A stretch of DNA of 64,000 nt. Source: Saccharopolyspora erythraea. Lineage in GTDB: Bacteria; Actinomycetota; Actinomycetes; Mycobacteriales; Pseudonocardiaceae. Shown here piece by piece: positions 35,677-44,403 of the stretch. Within the stretch, counting starts at the first letter, position 1. Each line of letters starts with the position of its first letter. A program made the position numbers and the translations under genes. Where the stretch lies: NCBI RefSeq assembly GCF_018141105.1, contig NZ_CP054839.1, positions 8,125,411 through 8,189,410 of the forward strand. Direction: 5' to 3'. A model generated the notes under the pieces. That model worked only from the letters and a program-made list of their open reading frames with translations, ran no database searches and was not told the origin of the DNA.

Positions 35677-36264
35677 ATGGTCACCGACCACCGCAAGCTT
35701 CCCCGGCGTCGCGGCGAAGCCCTCAACGCCGCGATCCTGCAGGCCACCCTGGACGAACTGAGCGAGGTCGGCTACGCCGGGCTGACCATGGAACGCGTCG
35801 CCGAACGGGCGCGGACCGGCAAGGCGTCGGTTTACCGGCGCTGGCCGAGCCGGATGGAGCTGGCCCTCGACGCCGTCTACCACGTGCTGCCGGACCCGTC
35901 GTCGCCGCCGGACACCGGCACCCTGCGCGGCGATCTGCTCGCGCTGCTGCGCCACAGCGCCGAGACGCTGGCCGGACCGGCGGGTGAGGCGCTGCGCGGG
36001 CTGCTCAGCGACGTGCTCACCGACCCCTCCCGGACCGCGGAGCTGCGGCAGCACTCGCACGGCGCGGGCCGCAGGGCGGTGGCCGAGGTCGCCCGCCGCG
36101 CGGTCGAACGCGGGGAGATCCCCGCCGAGGCGGTTACGCCGCGCCGCACCGAGGTAGCGCACGCGATGCTGCGCCAGCACTTCCTGTTCCAGGGCGTGCC
36201 GATCCCCGACAAGGTGATCGTCGAGATCGTCGACGAGGTGCTGGTGCCCCTGTTCCGGGCGTGA
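35677..36264 (+). CDS. TetR-family regulator of the efflux/phosphotransferase operon
   Basis: A 195-residue repressor with an N-terminal HTH (AILQATLDELSEVGYAGLTM, ERARTGKASVYRRWPSRMEL) and a TetR_C-type ligand domain. The start ATG 35677 lies ten bases beyond the phosphotransferase stop, so it is probably the last gene of the operon that begins at 31719 and likely controls it. The ligand is presumably the exported or modified compound. Confidence 0.87.
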   Translation: MVTDHRKLPRRRGEALNAAILQATLDELSEVGYAGLTMERVAERARTGKASVYRRWPSRMELALDAVYHVLPDPSSPPDTGTLRGDLLALLRHSAETLAGPAGEALRGLLSDVLTDPSRTAELRQHSHGAGRRAVAEVARRAVERGEIPAEAVTPRRTEVAHAMLRQHFLFQGVPIPDKVIVEIVDEVLVPLFRA

Positions 36265-36359
36265 ATCGGCCACGCGCGCCTCTGCGGACCGCCGTTTCAC
36301 CGGCTGACCGTTGATCGGGCTGGACAGCTTTCCGGTGCGTTCACGCCGTCCATGGCAGC

Positions 36360-36396
36360 GGAGCCTTCCGAGGTCGTGCGCATTCCGGAAGGCTCC
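36360..36396 (-). terminator. Terminator of the second phoX gene
   Basis: An 11-bp perfect stem (36360-36370 with 36386-36396) lies 20 bases beyond the stop at 36417. Confidence 0.75.
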
Positions 36397-36416
36397 ACCC
36401 TGCCGCGAAACGTCCT

Positions 36417-38423
36417 TCAGCGCCAGACGGCCACGACCGACGGCCTGGGCTGCGAGTCCCCGCCGTCGGGCCAGTGCGACACGGGGTTGTCGGCGCTGGC
36501 TCCGTCGAGCTCTCCCGGATGCTGCGCCGAAACGAGCACCAGGTCGTCCTCGATCACCGGACCGCACGCTTCCGCGCCGCGCGGAACGCTGAGGAACTGC
36601 ATGACGTGGCCGCGTTCCTCGCCCTCCAGCGGCACCCGGTACAGCCCGTCGTTGGCGGCCAGCGCCTCCGACGAGTCCGTGGTGATCCACAGGTCGCCGC
36701 CGGAGTCGAAGGCGACGTTGTCCGGGCAGGTGATCGGACTGACCTGCGACTTGTCGAAACCGCCGTAGTAGGTGGCGGGGTCGTTCGGGTCCCCGCACAC
36801 CAGCAGCAGGTTCCAGGTGAACGTGGTCCGGCCGGTCTCGGCCAGCTCGAGCACCTGGCCGTGCTTGTTGCTGTTGCGCGGGTTCGTCTCGTCCGCGCCT
36901 GCCTTGCCGTCGGTACCCCGGTCGCTGTTGTTGGTGAGCGCCGCGTAGACGCGCCCGGTCTTCGGGTGCGGCTGCACGTCCTCGGGGCGGTCCATCTTGG
37001 TCGCGCCCACCGCGTCGGCGGCCAGGCGCGCGAAGACGTAGACCTCCTCGGCTGTCATCCCCGGCACGAAGCTCTCGTCGTTGTGCGCGAGCGCGATCCA
37101 CTCGCCGGTGCCGTCGAAGCGGCCGTCCGACGGCAGCTTTCCGGTGCCGTCGATCTCCTCCGCGGGACTGTCGCCGCTGAACCTGGCCACGTAGAGCGTG
37201 CCGGAGTCCAGCAGCGACATGTTGTGCCGCCGCGCGTGCCGGCTGTCGCCCCGCTTCATCTTCTTGTCGGAGACGAACTTGTACATGTACTCGAACTTCT
37301 CGTCGTCGCCCAGGTAGGCGGCGACGCGGCCGTCGTCGAGCACGTGGACGTTGGCGCCCTCGTGCTTGAAGCGGCCGAGCGCGGTGTGCTTGACCGGTCT
37401 GGACTCCGGGTCGTACGGGTCGAGCTCGACGATCCAGCCGAAGCGGTTGGCCTCGTTGGGCTGGCGCGCGAGGTCCCATCGGGAGTCGTAGCGCTCCCAC
37501 TTGCGCTCGGTCGCGGTGCCCTGCATGCCGTAGCGGGTGAGACGCGCCTTGGTCGCCGGGTCGGTCACCTGGTCGGCGTTGGCGAAGTAGAAGTGGATGT
37601 TCTCCTCGCCGGACAGGACCGTCCCCCACGGCGTCACGCCGCCGGAGCAGTTGTTCATGGTGCCGAAGACCTTGGTTCCGGTCGGGTCGGCGGAGGTCTT
37701 GAGCAGGTCGCTGCCGGCGGCCGGACCGCGCACCTCGAACTCGGTGTTGAGCGTGATGCGGCGGTTGAGCCGGTGCATCCGGACCTCCGGCGCGCCGTCG
37801 CCGGTCTCCAGCACGACGACCGACAGCCCGTGCGCTGCCCACGCGATGCGCACCTGCTGCTCGGTCGGGTTCTCGGGGTCGTACCCGCGGAAGATGAACT
37901 CCTCGCTGGTGTACTCGTGGTTGTTGACCATGAGCCGCAGGTCGCCGCGCAACGGCAGCAGGGCGCAAAAGTCGTTGTTGAAGCCGAACTGCCGCTCCTG
38001 CGCCTCCGGCGTCTGGGCCTCGAAGTCGAACTCCGGCGCACCGGGCAGGATCGGGTCGCCCCAGCGGATGACGATGCCCTGCTGGAAGCCTTCGGGGACG
38101 ACGACGGCGTCCTCCAGGTTCGGCTTGACGGGTACGAAGTCCAGGCCCCGCCGCGGGGCGGCGGCCGACGGCGGCGCGGCAGCGGCGGCGGAGGCCAGAG
38201 CCGACGAGGCGGCGGCCGTGGAGACGGCGACGACGGCGCCGGCTCGGAACAGGCCGCGACGGTCCAGCATGCGCTGGACCAGGTCGCCGAAGTACGGGTT
38301 GTCGGAGGTGTTCGGCGGGTGCTGCGAGCACTGATCGCCGCAGCGGTATCGACAGGTGACCCGCGCCCGGCCGCCGGTGAGCAGCGGCAGCAGGCGTCGG
38401 CCGCGATCGGGGTGTGGTGGCAC
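36417..38423 (-). CDS. phoX: PhoX-family secreted alkaline phosphatase, copy 2
   Basis: A 668-residue paralogue of the protein at 29420, with the same plan: cysteine pair CRYRCGDQC, NTSDNPYFGDLVQRMLDRRG, Tat signal DRRGLFRAGAVVAVS followed by a long Ala stretch, and a catalytic domain with VVVPEGFQQGIVIRWGDP, NNDFCALLP, VNNHEYTS, SGEENIHFYF and HARRHNMSLLDSG. GTG 38423 is preferred because GGAGG ends five bases before it. No clear PHO box was found upstream, unlike copy 1, so regulation may differ. Confidence 0.9.
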   Translation of the reverse strand: MPPHPDRGRRLLPLLTGGRARVTCRYRCGDQCSQHPPNTSDNPYFGDLVQRMLDRRGLFRAGAVVAVSTAAASSALASAAAAAPPSAAAPRRGLDFVPVKPNLEDAVVVPEGFQQGIVIRWGDPILPGAPEFDFEAQTPEAQERQFGFNNDFCALLPLRGDLRLMVNNHEYTSEEFIFRGYDPENPTEQQVRIAWAAHGLSVVVLETGDGAPEVRMHRLNRRITLNTEFEVRGPAAGSDLLKTSADPTGTKVFGTMNNCSGGVTPWGTVLSGEENIHFYFANADQVTDPATKARLTRYGMQGTATERKWERYDSRWDLARQPNEANRFGWIVELDPYDPESRPVKHTALGRFKHEGANVHVLDDGRVAAYLGDDEKFEYMYKFVSDKKMKRGDSRHARRHNMSLLDSGTLYVARFSGDSPAEEIDGTGKLPSDGRFDGTGEWIALAHNDESFVPGMTAEEVYVFARLAADAVGATKMDRPEDVQPHPKTGRVYAALTNNSDRGTDGKAGADETNPRNSNKHGQVLELAETGRTTFTWNLLLVCGDPNDPATYYGGFDKSQVSPITCPDNVAFDSGGDLWITTDSSEALAANDGLYRVPLEGEERGHVMQFLSVPRGAEACGPVIEDDLVLVSAQHPGELDGASADNPVSHWPDGGDSQPRPSVVAVWR

Positions 38424-39386
38424 GCCAACCTCCAATGACGGTGCAGTCCGAGAACGGATGGAGGGTATGTCACAACCGCGAGAGAGAGAACGATCGCGGA
38501 AAATTCGGCGAATTCTGGTCGCTGGGAGGAAGTGGGCGAGTCGCGTTTCGTCCTATTAGAACTGCTCGCGGCGAATGGGGCCCGGACAGCGCGGGGTGCG
38601 GAAACGGCTTGCGGCGATGGGTGATGTCGGCCGGGTGACGTCATGTGGCGGCTGACGGCGGGCGGATGGCGCGGGTAAGCGGCGGCGGTTGGTGCCGTCG
38701 TCGGTCGACGGCCGGCGGGTGCCCACCAGGTGCCGAAGGCCGCTGCTGGGCACGTAGCAGCCAGGCGTCCCGGCGGCACCGGTGCCGCTGTTGGCGCGGG
38801 CTCCGGAATCGGCGGCTCGCGCGGGCGGCACGCGGCATGGGTGGCCCGGCGACACCGTCTGCCTGCCAGCACGGTCAGCGCGCGGCGTGGTTGGCGTGAC
38901 GGCACGACCCACTGGAACGATTGGCCCGCTAGCACGGTTGGCGTGCCAGCACCGTCGGCATGGCGACACGGTCGTCGGCACACGGCATGGCTGACCGACA
39001 GTACGTTTTCCCTGGTAGCAAGGTTGGGGCGCGAGCACTGTCGGCATGGCGGCACGGTCGGCGTGGCGGCACGGCACGGTCGGCACGGCACCCCGGCAAG
39101 GCGGCTGCCGCCTGCCGGCGCGGCCGGCGTTCGTGCGGCACGGAGCCCAGCAACTCCATCTCAGCGTGAGTGGTGCCGGAGGTGGCATTGCCTCCGCCCT
39201 CGTACGGGATGTCTTGGCCTGCGCACGGAATGTCCTGTGCCCGCGAGGCCACTGCACCGTCGCCACCCGCCCGACTGGGCAAATATACGAAAAGTGGCGG
39301 CCCCTGGTTCGGGTGCCGCCACCTATGTTTCTTGCCGATTCCTCGTTCGCCGCTTGTTGCGGGTCGGAGTCGCTTCCTCCGCCCGG
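38424..39386. repeat. Low-complexity tract with degenerate 17-bp tandem repeats
   Basis: Nearly 1 kb without a credible gene. Between 38865 and 39090 a 17-bp unit recurs, close to GCCAGCACGGTCGGCAT: 38865-38881, tandem copies at 38928-38944 and 38945-38961, then 39031-39047 and 39048-39064, with partial copies between. A 17-bp period cannot be codon-based. Long open frames across it on both strands are by-products of composition. It must also contain the phoX copy 2 promoter at its left end. Confidence 0.75.
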
Positions 39387-40610
39387 TCAGAACTCCTCGC
39401 CGACCAGGGCTGCTTCGGCCGGGACCTGGTGCGGGTCGGCCTTGGTCCGGAGGTCGACCACCAGCAGACCGGCCGCCAGGACGCAGGCCGCGGCGCCGAC
39501 GACGAAGGGGGCCTGCGGGGCGCCGGTCCATTCGGCGATGTGGCCGACGAGGGTCGCCGCGAGCGCACCGCCGAACCAGCGGCAGAAGTTGTAGCCGGCG
39601 CTGGCGACCGGGCGCGGTGCCGAGCTGATGCTCATCGCGGTGCCGGTGAACAGGGTGTTGAGCAGCCCGGACGCCAGGCCGCTGAGGATGACCGCGACGA
39701 CCACGACGGGCTTCGAACCGACAGCCATCACCGCGAGCAGGGCCGCGTAGATCAGCACGGCGAGCACGGTGCCGCCCGCCTCGCCGAAGCGCGCCGCCAG
39801 CTTGGGCGCGAGGGTGACGCCGGCGACCGCGACGCACAGTCCCCAGCCGAAGAACACCAGGCCGACCGCGATCGCGCCGAACTCGAGGACGAACGGGGAC
39901 CAGGCCAGCACGGTGAAGAACGCCGCCGTGTAGAGGGCCGATCCGAGCGCGGTGCGCAGGAGACCACCGTGCCGCAGGGCCCGGATCGGGTCGAGCAACC
40001 GCACGGGCTGGCGCTCGCTGCGGTCACCGTCCTTGGGCAGGAAACCCGCGGAGAGGATCAGGGCGATGGCCATCAGGACCGCGGTGCCCGCGAAGGGCCC
40101 GCGCCACGAGATGTTGCCGAGCAGCGCGCCGAGCAGCGGCCCGGTCGACAGACCGATGCCGAGTGCGGCCTCGTAGAGCAGGATCGCCGCCTGCTGTCCG
40201 CCGCTGGCCGCACCGACGATCACCGAGAGCGCGGTGGCGATGAAGAACGCGTTGCCCAGGCCCCAGACCGCGCGCAGCGCGACGAGCTGGCCGATCGAGC
40301 CGGCGAGCGCGCACGCGAGGGTGGCCAGCACGATCAGCACGAGTCCGGTCACGACGGTGCGCTTCGCGCCGAAGCGGGCGCTGAACGCACCGGTGATCAG
40401 CATCGCGACGACCTGGACGCCGAGGTAGGAGGAGAACAGCAGGGTGACCTGCTCCGGTCCGGCGTTGAGCGCCTCGGCGATGGACAGCAGGATCGGGTCG
40501 ACCAGGCCGATGCCCATGAAGGCGATCACGGCGGCGAAGGCCGTGATCCAGACGGCTTTCGGCTGACCCTTGAACACATCCAGCAACCGGACGTCGTGTG
40601 CGCCGCTCAT
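39387..40610 (-). CDS. MFS transporter (DHA1-type, 12-span)
   Basis: A 407-residue exporter. The first helix VWITAFAAVIAFMGIGLVDPILL, motif A-like SARFGAKRTVV, and GIGLSTGPLLGALLGNISWRGPF (motif C region) place it among drug:H+ antiporters of the DHA1 branch. The start is ATG 40610. It stands alone between two repeat-rich non-coding tracts, with no regulator gene adjacent. Substrate unknown. Confidence 0.87.
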   Translation of the reverse strand: MSGAHDVRLLDVFKGQPKAVWITAFAAVIAFMGIGLVDPILLSIAEALNAGPEQVTLLFSSYLGVQVVAMLITGAFSARFGAKRTVVTGLVLIVLATLACALAGSIGQLVALRAVWGLGNAFFIATALSVIVGAASGGQQAAILLYEAALGIGLSTGPLLGALLGNISWRGPFAGTAVLMAIALILSAGFLPKDGDRSERQPVRLLDPIRALRHGGLLRTALGSALYTAAFFTVLAWSPFVLEFGAIAVGLVFFGWGLCVAVAGVTLAPKLAARFGEAGGTVLAVLIYAALLAVMAVGSKPVVVVAVILSGLASGLLNTLFTGTAMSISSAPRPVASAGYNFCRWFGGALAATLVGHIAEWTGAPQAPFVVGAAACVLAAGLLVVDLRTKADPHQVPAEAALVGEEF

Positions 40611-41606
40611 CGGCCGCCACTCCCAGCTTTCCCCTCGACGAATAGTTCGTTTGCAATGCTAACAATTGGGATGGACCGAACCAACCCGAACATGGCACCA
40701 ATCACGGAACATGCGGATCACCTGCGCAAACACCCAGAGCGAGGCGCGGGAGAAGCGCGGCGGCAGCAGCCACTGCCCGGCCGCGCCAGGATCGGCTACA
40801 CCCGGTCTGGCTACACCCGGTCTGGTCACACCCGGCTCGTCGCATCTGTCGGCAGCCGTGCCGGACCGCCGGAATACCGCCGCCAACCGGCACGCGGTGC
40901 GGCAAGCGCGTTGACCGTGCCGCTGGTGTTCCGGTCGCCTACCGGCAAGCCCCGTCGGCAGCCGCTCGGCGGTGTGCCGCTGTTGTCGTGCCTGTTCACC
41001 GGGCACGTTGTGTCGGTGAGCTGGCCGGCGGATGTGCCGTCGAGCCGGTACGCGCCCGGTGGACGCGCTGAAGACCGGCGGCCGTGCCGCCGTGTCCGTC
41101 TGCCCACCGGCACGGGACGTCGGCAGGCTGCGTCACTGTGCCGCTGTTCCGGTCCGCCCTCCCGCCGTCGGCGGGTGCCCGGCTGCCCCGCCCACTGCGC
41201 GCTGCTGTTATTACTGCCGGTGCGTGGCCACTGGTACGTGTCCGTCGTTGTTTCGGTTCGCTGCCGCCGCGCCCTGAGCGCGTGCGCCGCTGCCCATGCA
41301 TCGCCGCCGCCACGCCATCACCGGAACGCCGCCGCTACGGCCGTGGCTCCGAGTGACGCCGCAGCCGCCGCTCCGACCGACGCGTCGCTACCCGCGTGGT
41401 CGCCATAGCCGCTGTTCCGACCGACGCGTCGCTACCCGCGTGGCTGCCGCAGCCGCTCTACTTGCCCGATCTCGGACGACCGATCACACCTCGCCCGGGC
41501 TGAACCCGGCCGCGCCGCTCCCGGCCGGACCGGCCTTCCGGCCCTGCCCCAGCCAGTGCGGCCGGGCCACAGCCGGCTGGGGCAGGGTGCGGAACGGGCC
41601 GTGAGG
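40611..41606. repeat. Second low-complexity tract with 15-bp and 44-bp repeats
   Basis: About 1 kb without a supported gene. Three tandem 15-bp units, GGCTACACCCGGTCT-like, occupy 40794-40838. A 28-base word beginning TCCGACCGACGCGTCGC occurs at 41372-41399 and again at 41416-41443 (period 44). GTGCCGCTGTT-like words recur around 40918, 40975 and 41138. The left end holds the MFS promoter. Confidence 0.75.
41542..41587 (-). terminator. Terminator of the 628-residue unknown gene
   Basis: A 13-bp perfect stem (41542-41554 with 41575-41587) with a GC-rich 20-nt loop lies 19 bases past the stop at 41607. Confidence 0.75.
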
Positions 41607-43493
41607 TCAGGCCGTGGTGGCCACCCTTCCCAGACCGCGGCGGGCGGCGCCGGCGATCTGCTGGTCGGGGTGCTGGAGGGCGATGGTCTCCAGCACGGTG
41701 TCGGCGGCGACGTGGCTGGTGCGGGGGATCTGGTCGATCAGCGCCAGCTGGTCCGGGGTGGGGCGACTGCGGAACTCGGTGAGGAAGCGCTCCGCGTCGT
41801 CGGCGGCGGTCACCGCCATGGCGTCGAGCTCGAACAGCAGCTCGTCGCCCGTCCGCACGAACTCCTCGCCCGGTGCGGCGGCCACGGGGGTGGGCCTGGC
41901 CTGCAGCCACATCCGGGCGGCGGGACCGGCGATCACGTCCTCCCGCAGGCCGAGCACCGCCGCGACACCCTCATCCCCGGTGCGTTCCAGCAGCCACAGC
42001 GCGGTGAGCCGGACCGGCGGTTCGTCGAGCCTGCGCAGCAGCTCCACCAGCTCCGCGCCGGCGGCACGCTCACCGCGGCGGCCGATCCAGCCCGCCGCCA
42101 GGGCTTCGACCACCTCGGGAGAGCTGTCGCGAAGAACGCGGACCAGGACCTCCGCCGGGTAGTCGGCGATCTCCGCCACCGTCGGCGCGATGAAGCCGAA
42201 CGCCTGGAGAGAACCGCGGGCCGCCCAAAGCCCGGCCGGGGTCAGCTCGACCGTGGTGTGATCGGCGGTCGTCCCCTCCGGCACGAGCGAGTCGATCACC
42301 GCCACCTGCTCGGCGTCGGTGGCGACCTGCCTGCGGACGGCACCCATCGCCTCCCACTGGTCGAGGACCTTCACCAGCGTCCGGCGCAGGGCCGCCCGCC
42401 TGTCGTCCGGTACGCCGGCCGGGTCATCGGCGGCCCGGTCGTCGTCGGCCGCCACATCGTCGGCTGCCAGGTCGTCGGCGATCGCGTTCACGACCAGTTC
42501 GAGCGGCACGGCGTCGCCGGCCGAGTACAGGCAGCACAGCGCCGCCTGCACCAGGTCGGGGAAGGCGTCGGTACCGCCCGCGAGCACGTCGAGCTCTCCC
42601 TCGTCCGTACCGAAGACCCCGTCGAGCAGCACGAAGCACTGCCACAGCCGGGTCCACAGCAGCGCGGGCTCGGTCAGCACCGGCAGGCTGGCCTGGGTGG
42701 GGACCAGCCCGTCGCCCACCTCGCGAACCAGGCCCGTCTGCCTCGCCCACTCCAGCAGCAGCGCGGCCTCCGCCGCGTCGACGTCGAGCGCTGCCGCGAG
42801 CTCGCCGGTGTCGACGCGCTCGCGCCCGGTGCCCAGCCACGAGTGGAGGGCGCGCATCCGGTGCGGCACCACGGCGTCCTCGGCGTAGCGGACGTCCTCG
42901 ACGTCGGCAGGCGGCAGCCAGAACGCGGGCTCGGGCCCCGGCTCGGCGGCGTCGCGGTCCTCGACCGAGTCGGCCAGCGACCGGTCCACGTCGACCTCGC
43001 CCGCGTCCACCGCGTCGAAGAAGCCCTCGACCGCGGCCTCGTCATCGGCGTCGAGTCCGTGCTCGCGCATCACCACCGACCAGAACTTCTCCGCGCCCCA
43101 CTCGCCCGGGTCCGCCATGGCCGCGAGGTAGCCGGGGGAGGCCCGCTCCACGGCCGCGCGCAGCTCCGCCGCCGGTACGTCGGAGACGAGCAGCCCGACG
43201 TCGTCGAGGTAGGCGATCCACAGCGCCAGGCACTCCGGCGCGGCCGGCCAGTTCTCGTCGAGCACCAGCCTGCGCGGGCATGAGTGGCCGAGGAAGTGCG
43301 TCACGTCGTCCTCGGTCCACCTGGTCAGCAGGCCGTCCACGCCGCGCTTCTCGTCGAGCAGGAAACCGGCGAGCTCGACCGGGGCGCGCTCCCGACCACC
43401 GTGTTCGACGCACCAGGTCGCGAACCGGTCGATCAGCGCGGTCTTCGACCGCTCGTAGCGGGTGGTTTCGGCGTGCAGGAAAGCGGTGCGCAT
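41607..43493 (-). CDS. Large acidic protein of unknown function, helical repeats
   Basis: A 628-residue soluble protein, strongly acidic (runs such as ADDLAADDVAADDDRAADD). The N-terminal 100 residues (SKTALIDRFATWCVEHGG, LDEKRGVDGLLTRWTEDDV) form a compact helical unit. The middle looks winged-helix-like (DVDAAEAALLLEWARQTGLV), and the C-terminal third has HEAT-like helix pairs (EVLVRVLRDSSPEVVEALAA, VAADTVLETIALQHPDQQ). No signal, membrane span or catalytic motif. The start is ATG 43493, with GGAGGAGA upstream. Not recognised; an adaptor or scaffold is the most that can be said. Confidence 0.75.
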   Translation of the reverse strand: MRTAFLHAETTRYERSKTALIDRFATWCVEHGGRERAPVELAGFLLDEKRGVDGLLTRWTEDDVTHFLGHSCPRRLVLDENWPAAPECLALWIAYLDDVGLLVSDVPAAELRAAVERASPGYLAAMADPGEWGAEKFWSVVMREHGLDADDEAAVEGFFDAVDAGEVDVDRSLADSVEDRDAAEPGPEPAFWLPPADVEDVRYAEDAVVPHRMRALHSWLGTGRERVDTGELAAALDVDAAEAALLLEWARQTGLVREVGDGLVPTQASLPVLTEPALLWTRLWQCFVLLDGVFGTDEGELDVLAGGTDAFPDLVQAALCCLYSAGDAVPLELVVNAIADDLAADDVAADDDRAADDPAGVPDDRRAALRRTLVKVLDQWEAMGAVRRQVATDAEQVAVIDSLVPEGTTADHTTVELTPAGLWAARGSLQAFGFIAPTVAEIADYPAEVLVRVLRDSSPEVVEALAAGWIGRRGERAAGAELVELLRRLDEPPVRLTALWLLERTGDEGVAAVLGLREDVIAGPAARMWLQARPTPVAAAPGEEFVRTGDELLFELDAMAVTAADDAERFLTEFRSRPTPDQLALIDQIPRTSHVAADTVLETIALQHPDQQIAGAARRGLGRVATTA

Positions 43494-43911
43494 GGGTGTC
43501 TCCTCCGTGTGGGGGCTTGATCGGAACACGTCGAGGGTAGGGAGCCGATCTCCGGCCGCCGTCCAGCGAAGGGCGGGTTCGCACCGTGTGTCGGGCAACC
43601 CTTCCGGGTGCTTTTAGGTATGGGTTTCGGTACTTGTCCCGCTACGGGCACCAGGGTCTTAGGTCCACAGTTGCTGGTACGTCCCCGTTGGGACGCGCGA
43701 ACAGGACGAACCGGGAATGACGGCGGCCGACACGCCACATCCGGCTTCGCACCCGACCGAATCCGTCGTTTCCAGGGGTAACGGGCGATGAGGGAGGAGG
43801 TCGTAGTACCTGGACAGCGGGCCTTGCGCCCCGGCGACCCGCTGCCCGTCCCCAGACGAGGTGGGCGTGCCGGCGGCCGGCACGCCCACCTCGCCCCGAT
43901 CCAGGACCACC
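43494..43911. other. Divergent intergenic region with a leader hairpin
   Basis: It separates the unknown 628-residue gene from a small rightward gene. The main structure is a perfect 13-bp stem with a 3-nt loop at 43861-43889, only 22 bases before the ATG at 43912. No gene ends here, so it is more likely a 5' leader element than a terminator. AT-richer DNA at 43610-43650 may be the leftward promoter. Confidence 0.55.
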
Positions 43912-44388
43912 ATGCTCCAGCACGCACCACTACCGGCACACAACGCACAACCCGCCGCGCAACACGCTCCCCCTCCAACCGGTTCCGGCTACGAGCCCGC
44001 CGAGCGAGAACCCGAACCCTCCGATCACCAGGCCCTCGGATGGCCAGTCGACGCCGAGGGCCTGGTGATCGGCGACCAGGTGGGCGCGCTTCTGATGCCC
44101 GCCGAACTCGGCGCCAGGGTCCAGCAGGTGCTCTCGATCCACATGCTCGCCGGTCCGGCGATCGCCTACCCGGATCGTTGGGCCGTGCTCACCGGGCCCG
44201 GCGGCCACGACCGGACCGGAGACCTCTCCCTCGGTCCGGTCGTGGCGGCCCGAAGCGGTCAGCGGCTGCCGCTGCCGCCGGCCGGCGACGCCCGCTGGGT
44301 CGGCGGGCTCTCGCAGCCACCCGCCTGGCAGACGGTCGTCTCCGCGACCCGCCGCGCGATCGAGACGCCGCAGTTCGCCGTGGTGTAG
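43912..44388 (+). CDS. Small protein of unknown function
   Basis: A protein of about 158 residues. A Pro/Ala/His-rich disordered N-terminus (residues 1-45) is followed by a folded part with WPVDAEGLVIGDQVGALLMP, AIAYPDRWAVLTGPGG and a C-terminal helix QTVVSATRRAIETP. No membrane segment. The start is ATG 43912, with a weak AGGA before it. It converges on the LuxR-type gene with only 15 bases between stops. Family not recognised. Confidence 0.6.
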   Translation: MLQHAPLPAHNAQPAAQHAPPPTGSGYEPAEREPEPSDHQALGWPVDAEGLVIGDQVGALLMPAELGARVQQVLSIHMLAGPAIAYPDRWAVLTGPGGHDRTGDLSLGPVVAARSGQRLPLPPAGDARWVGGLSQPPAWQTVVSATRRAIETPQFAVV

Positions 44389-44403
44389 TGGGCCGAGCTC
44401 CGG

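Noticed and set aside
36474-38438. 654-codon open frame opposite phoX copy 2
   Set aside because: Same shadow effect as at copy 1; the two antisense products resemble each other only because the sense genes are paralogous.
38640-39570. Minus-strand frames with Cys/Arg/His/Thr-rich repeated peptides (PCRHADxAxxPTVL type)
   Set aside because: The periodicity comes from a 17-bp DNA unit that shifts frame each copy, and several frames look alike. Not a credible protein repeat.
40794-40838. Possible CRISPR array (short regular repeats)
   Set aside because: Units are directly tandem 15-mers without spacers, and no cas genes are in the window.
38730-41408. 892-codon open frame spanning both repeat tracts and the antisense of the MFS gene
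   Set aside because: It runs through a well-supported opposite-strand transporter and through 15-, 17- and 44-bp repeats; no domain, no ribosome site.
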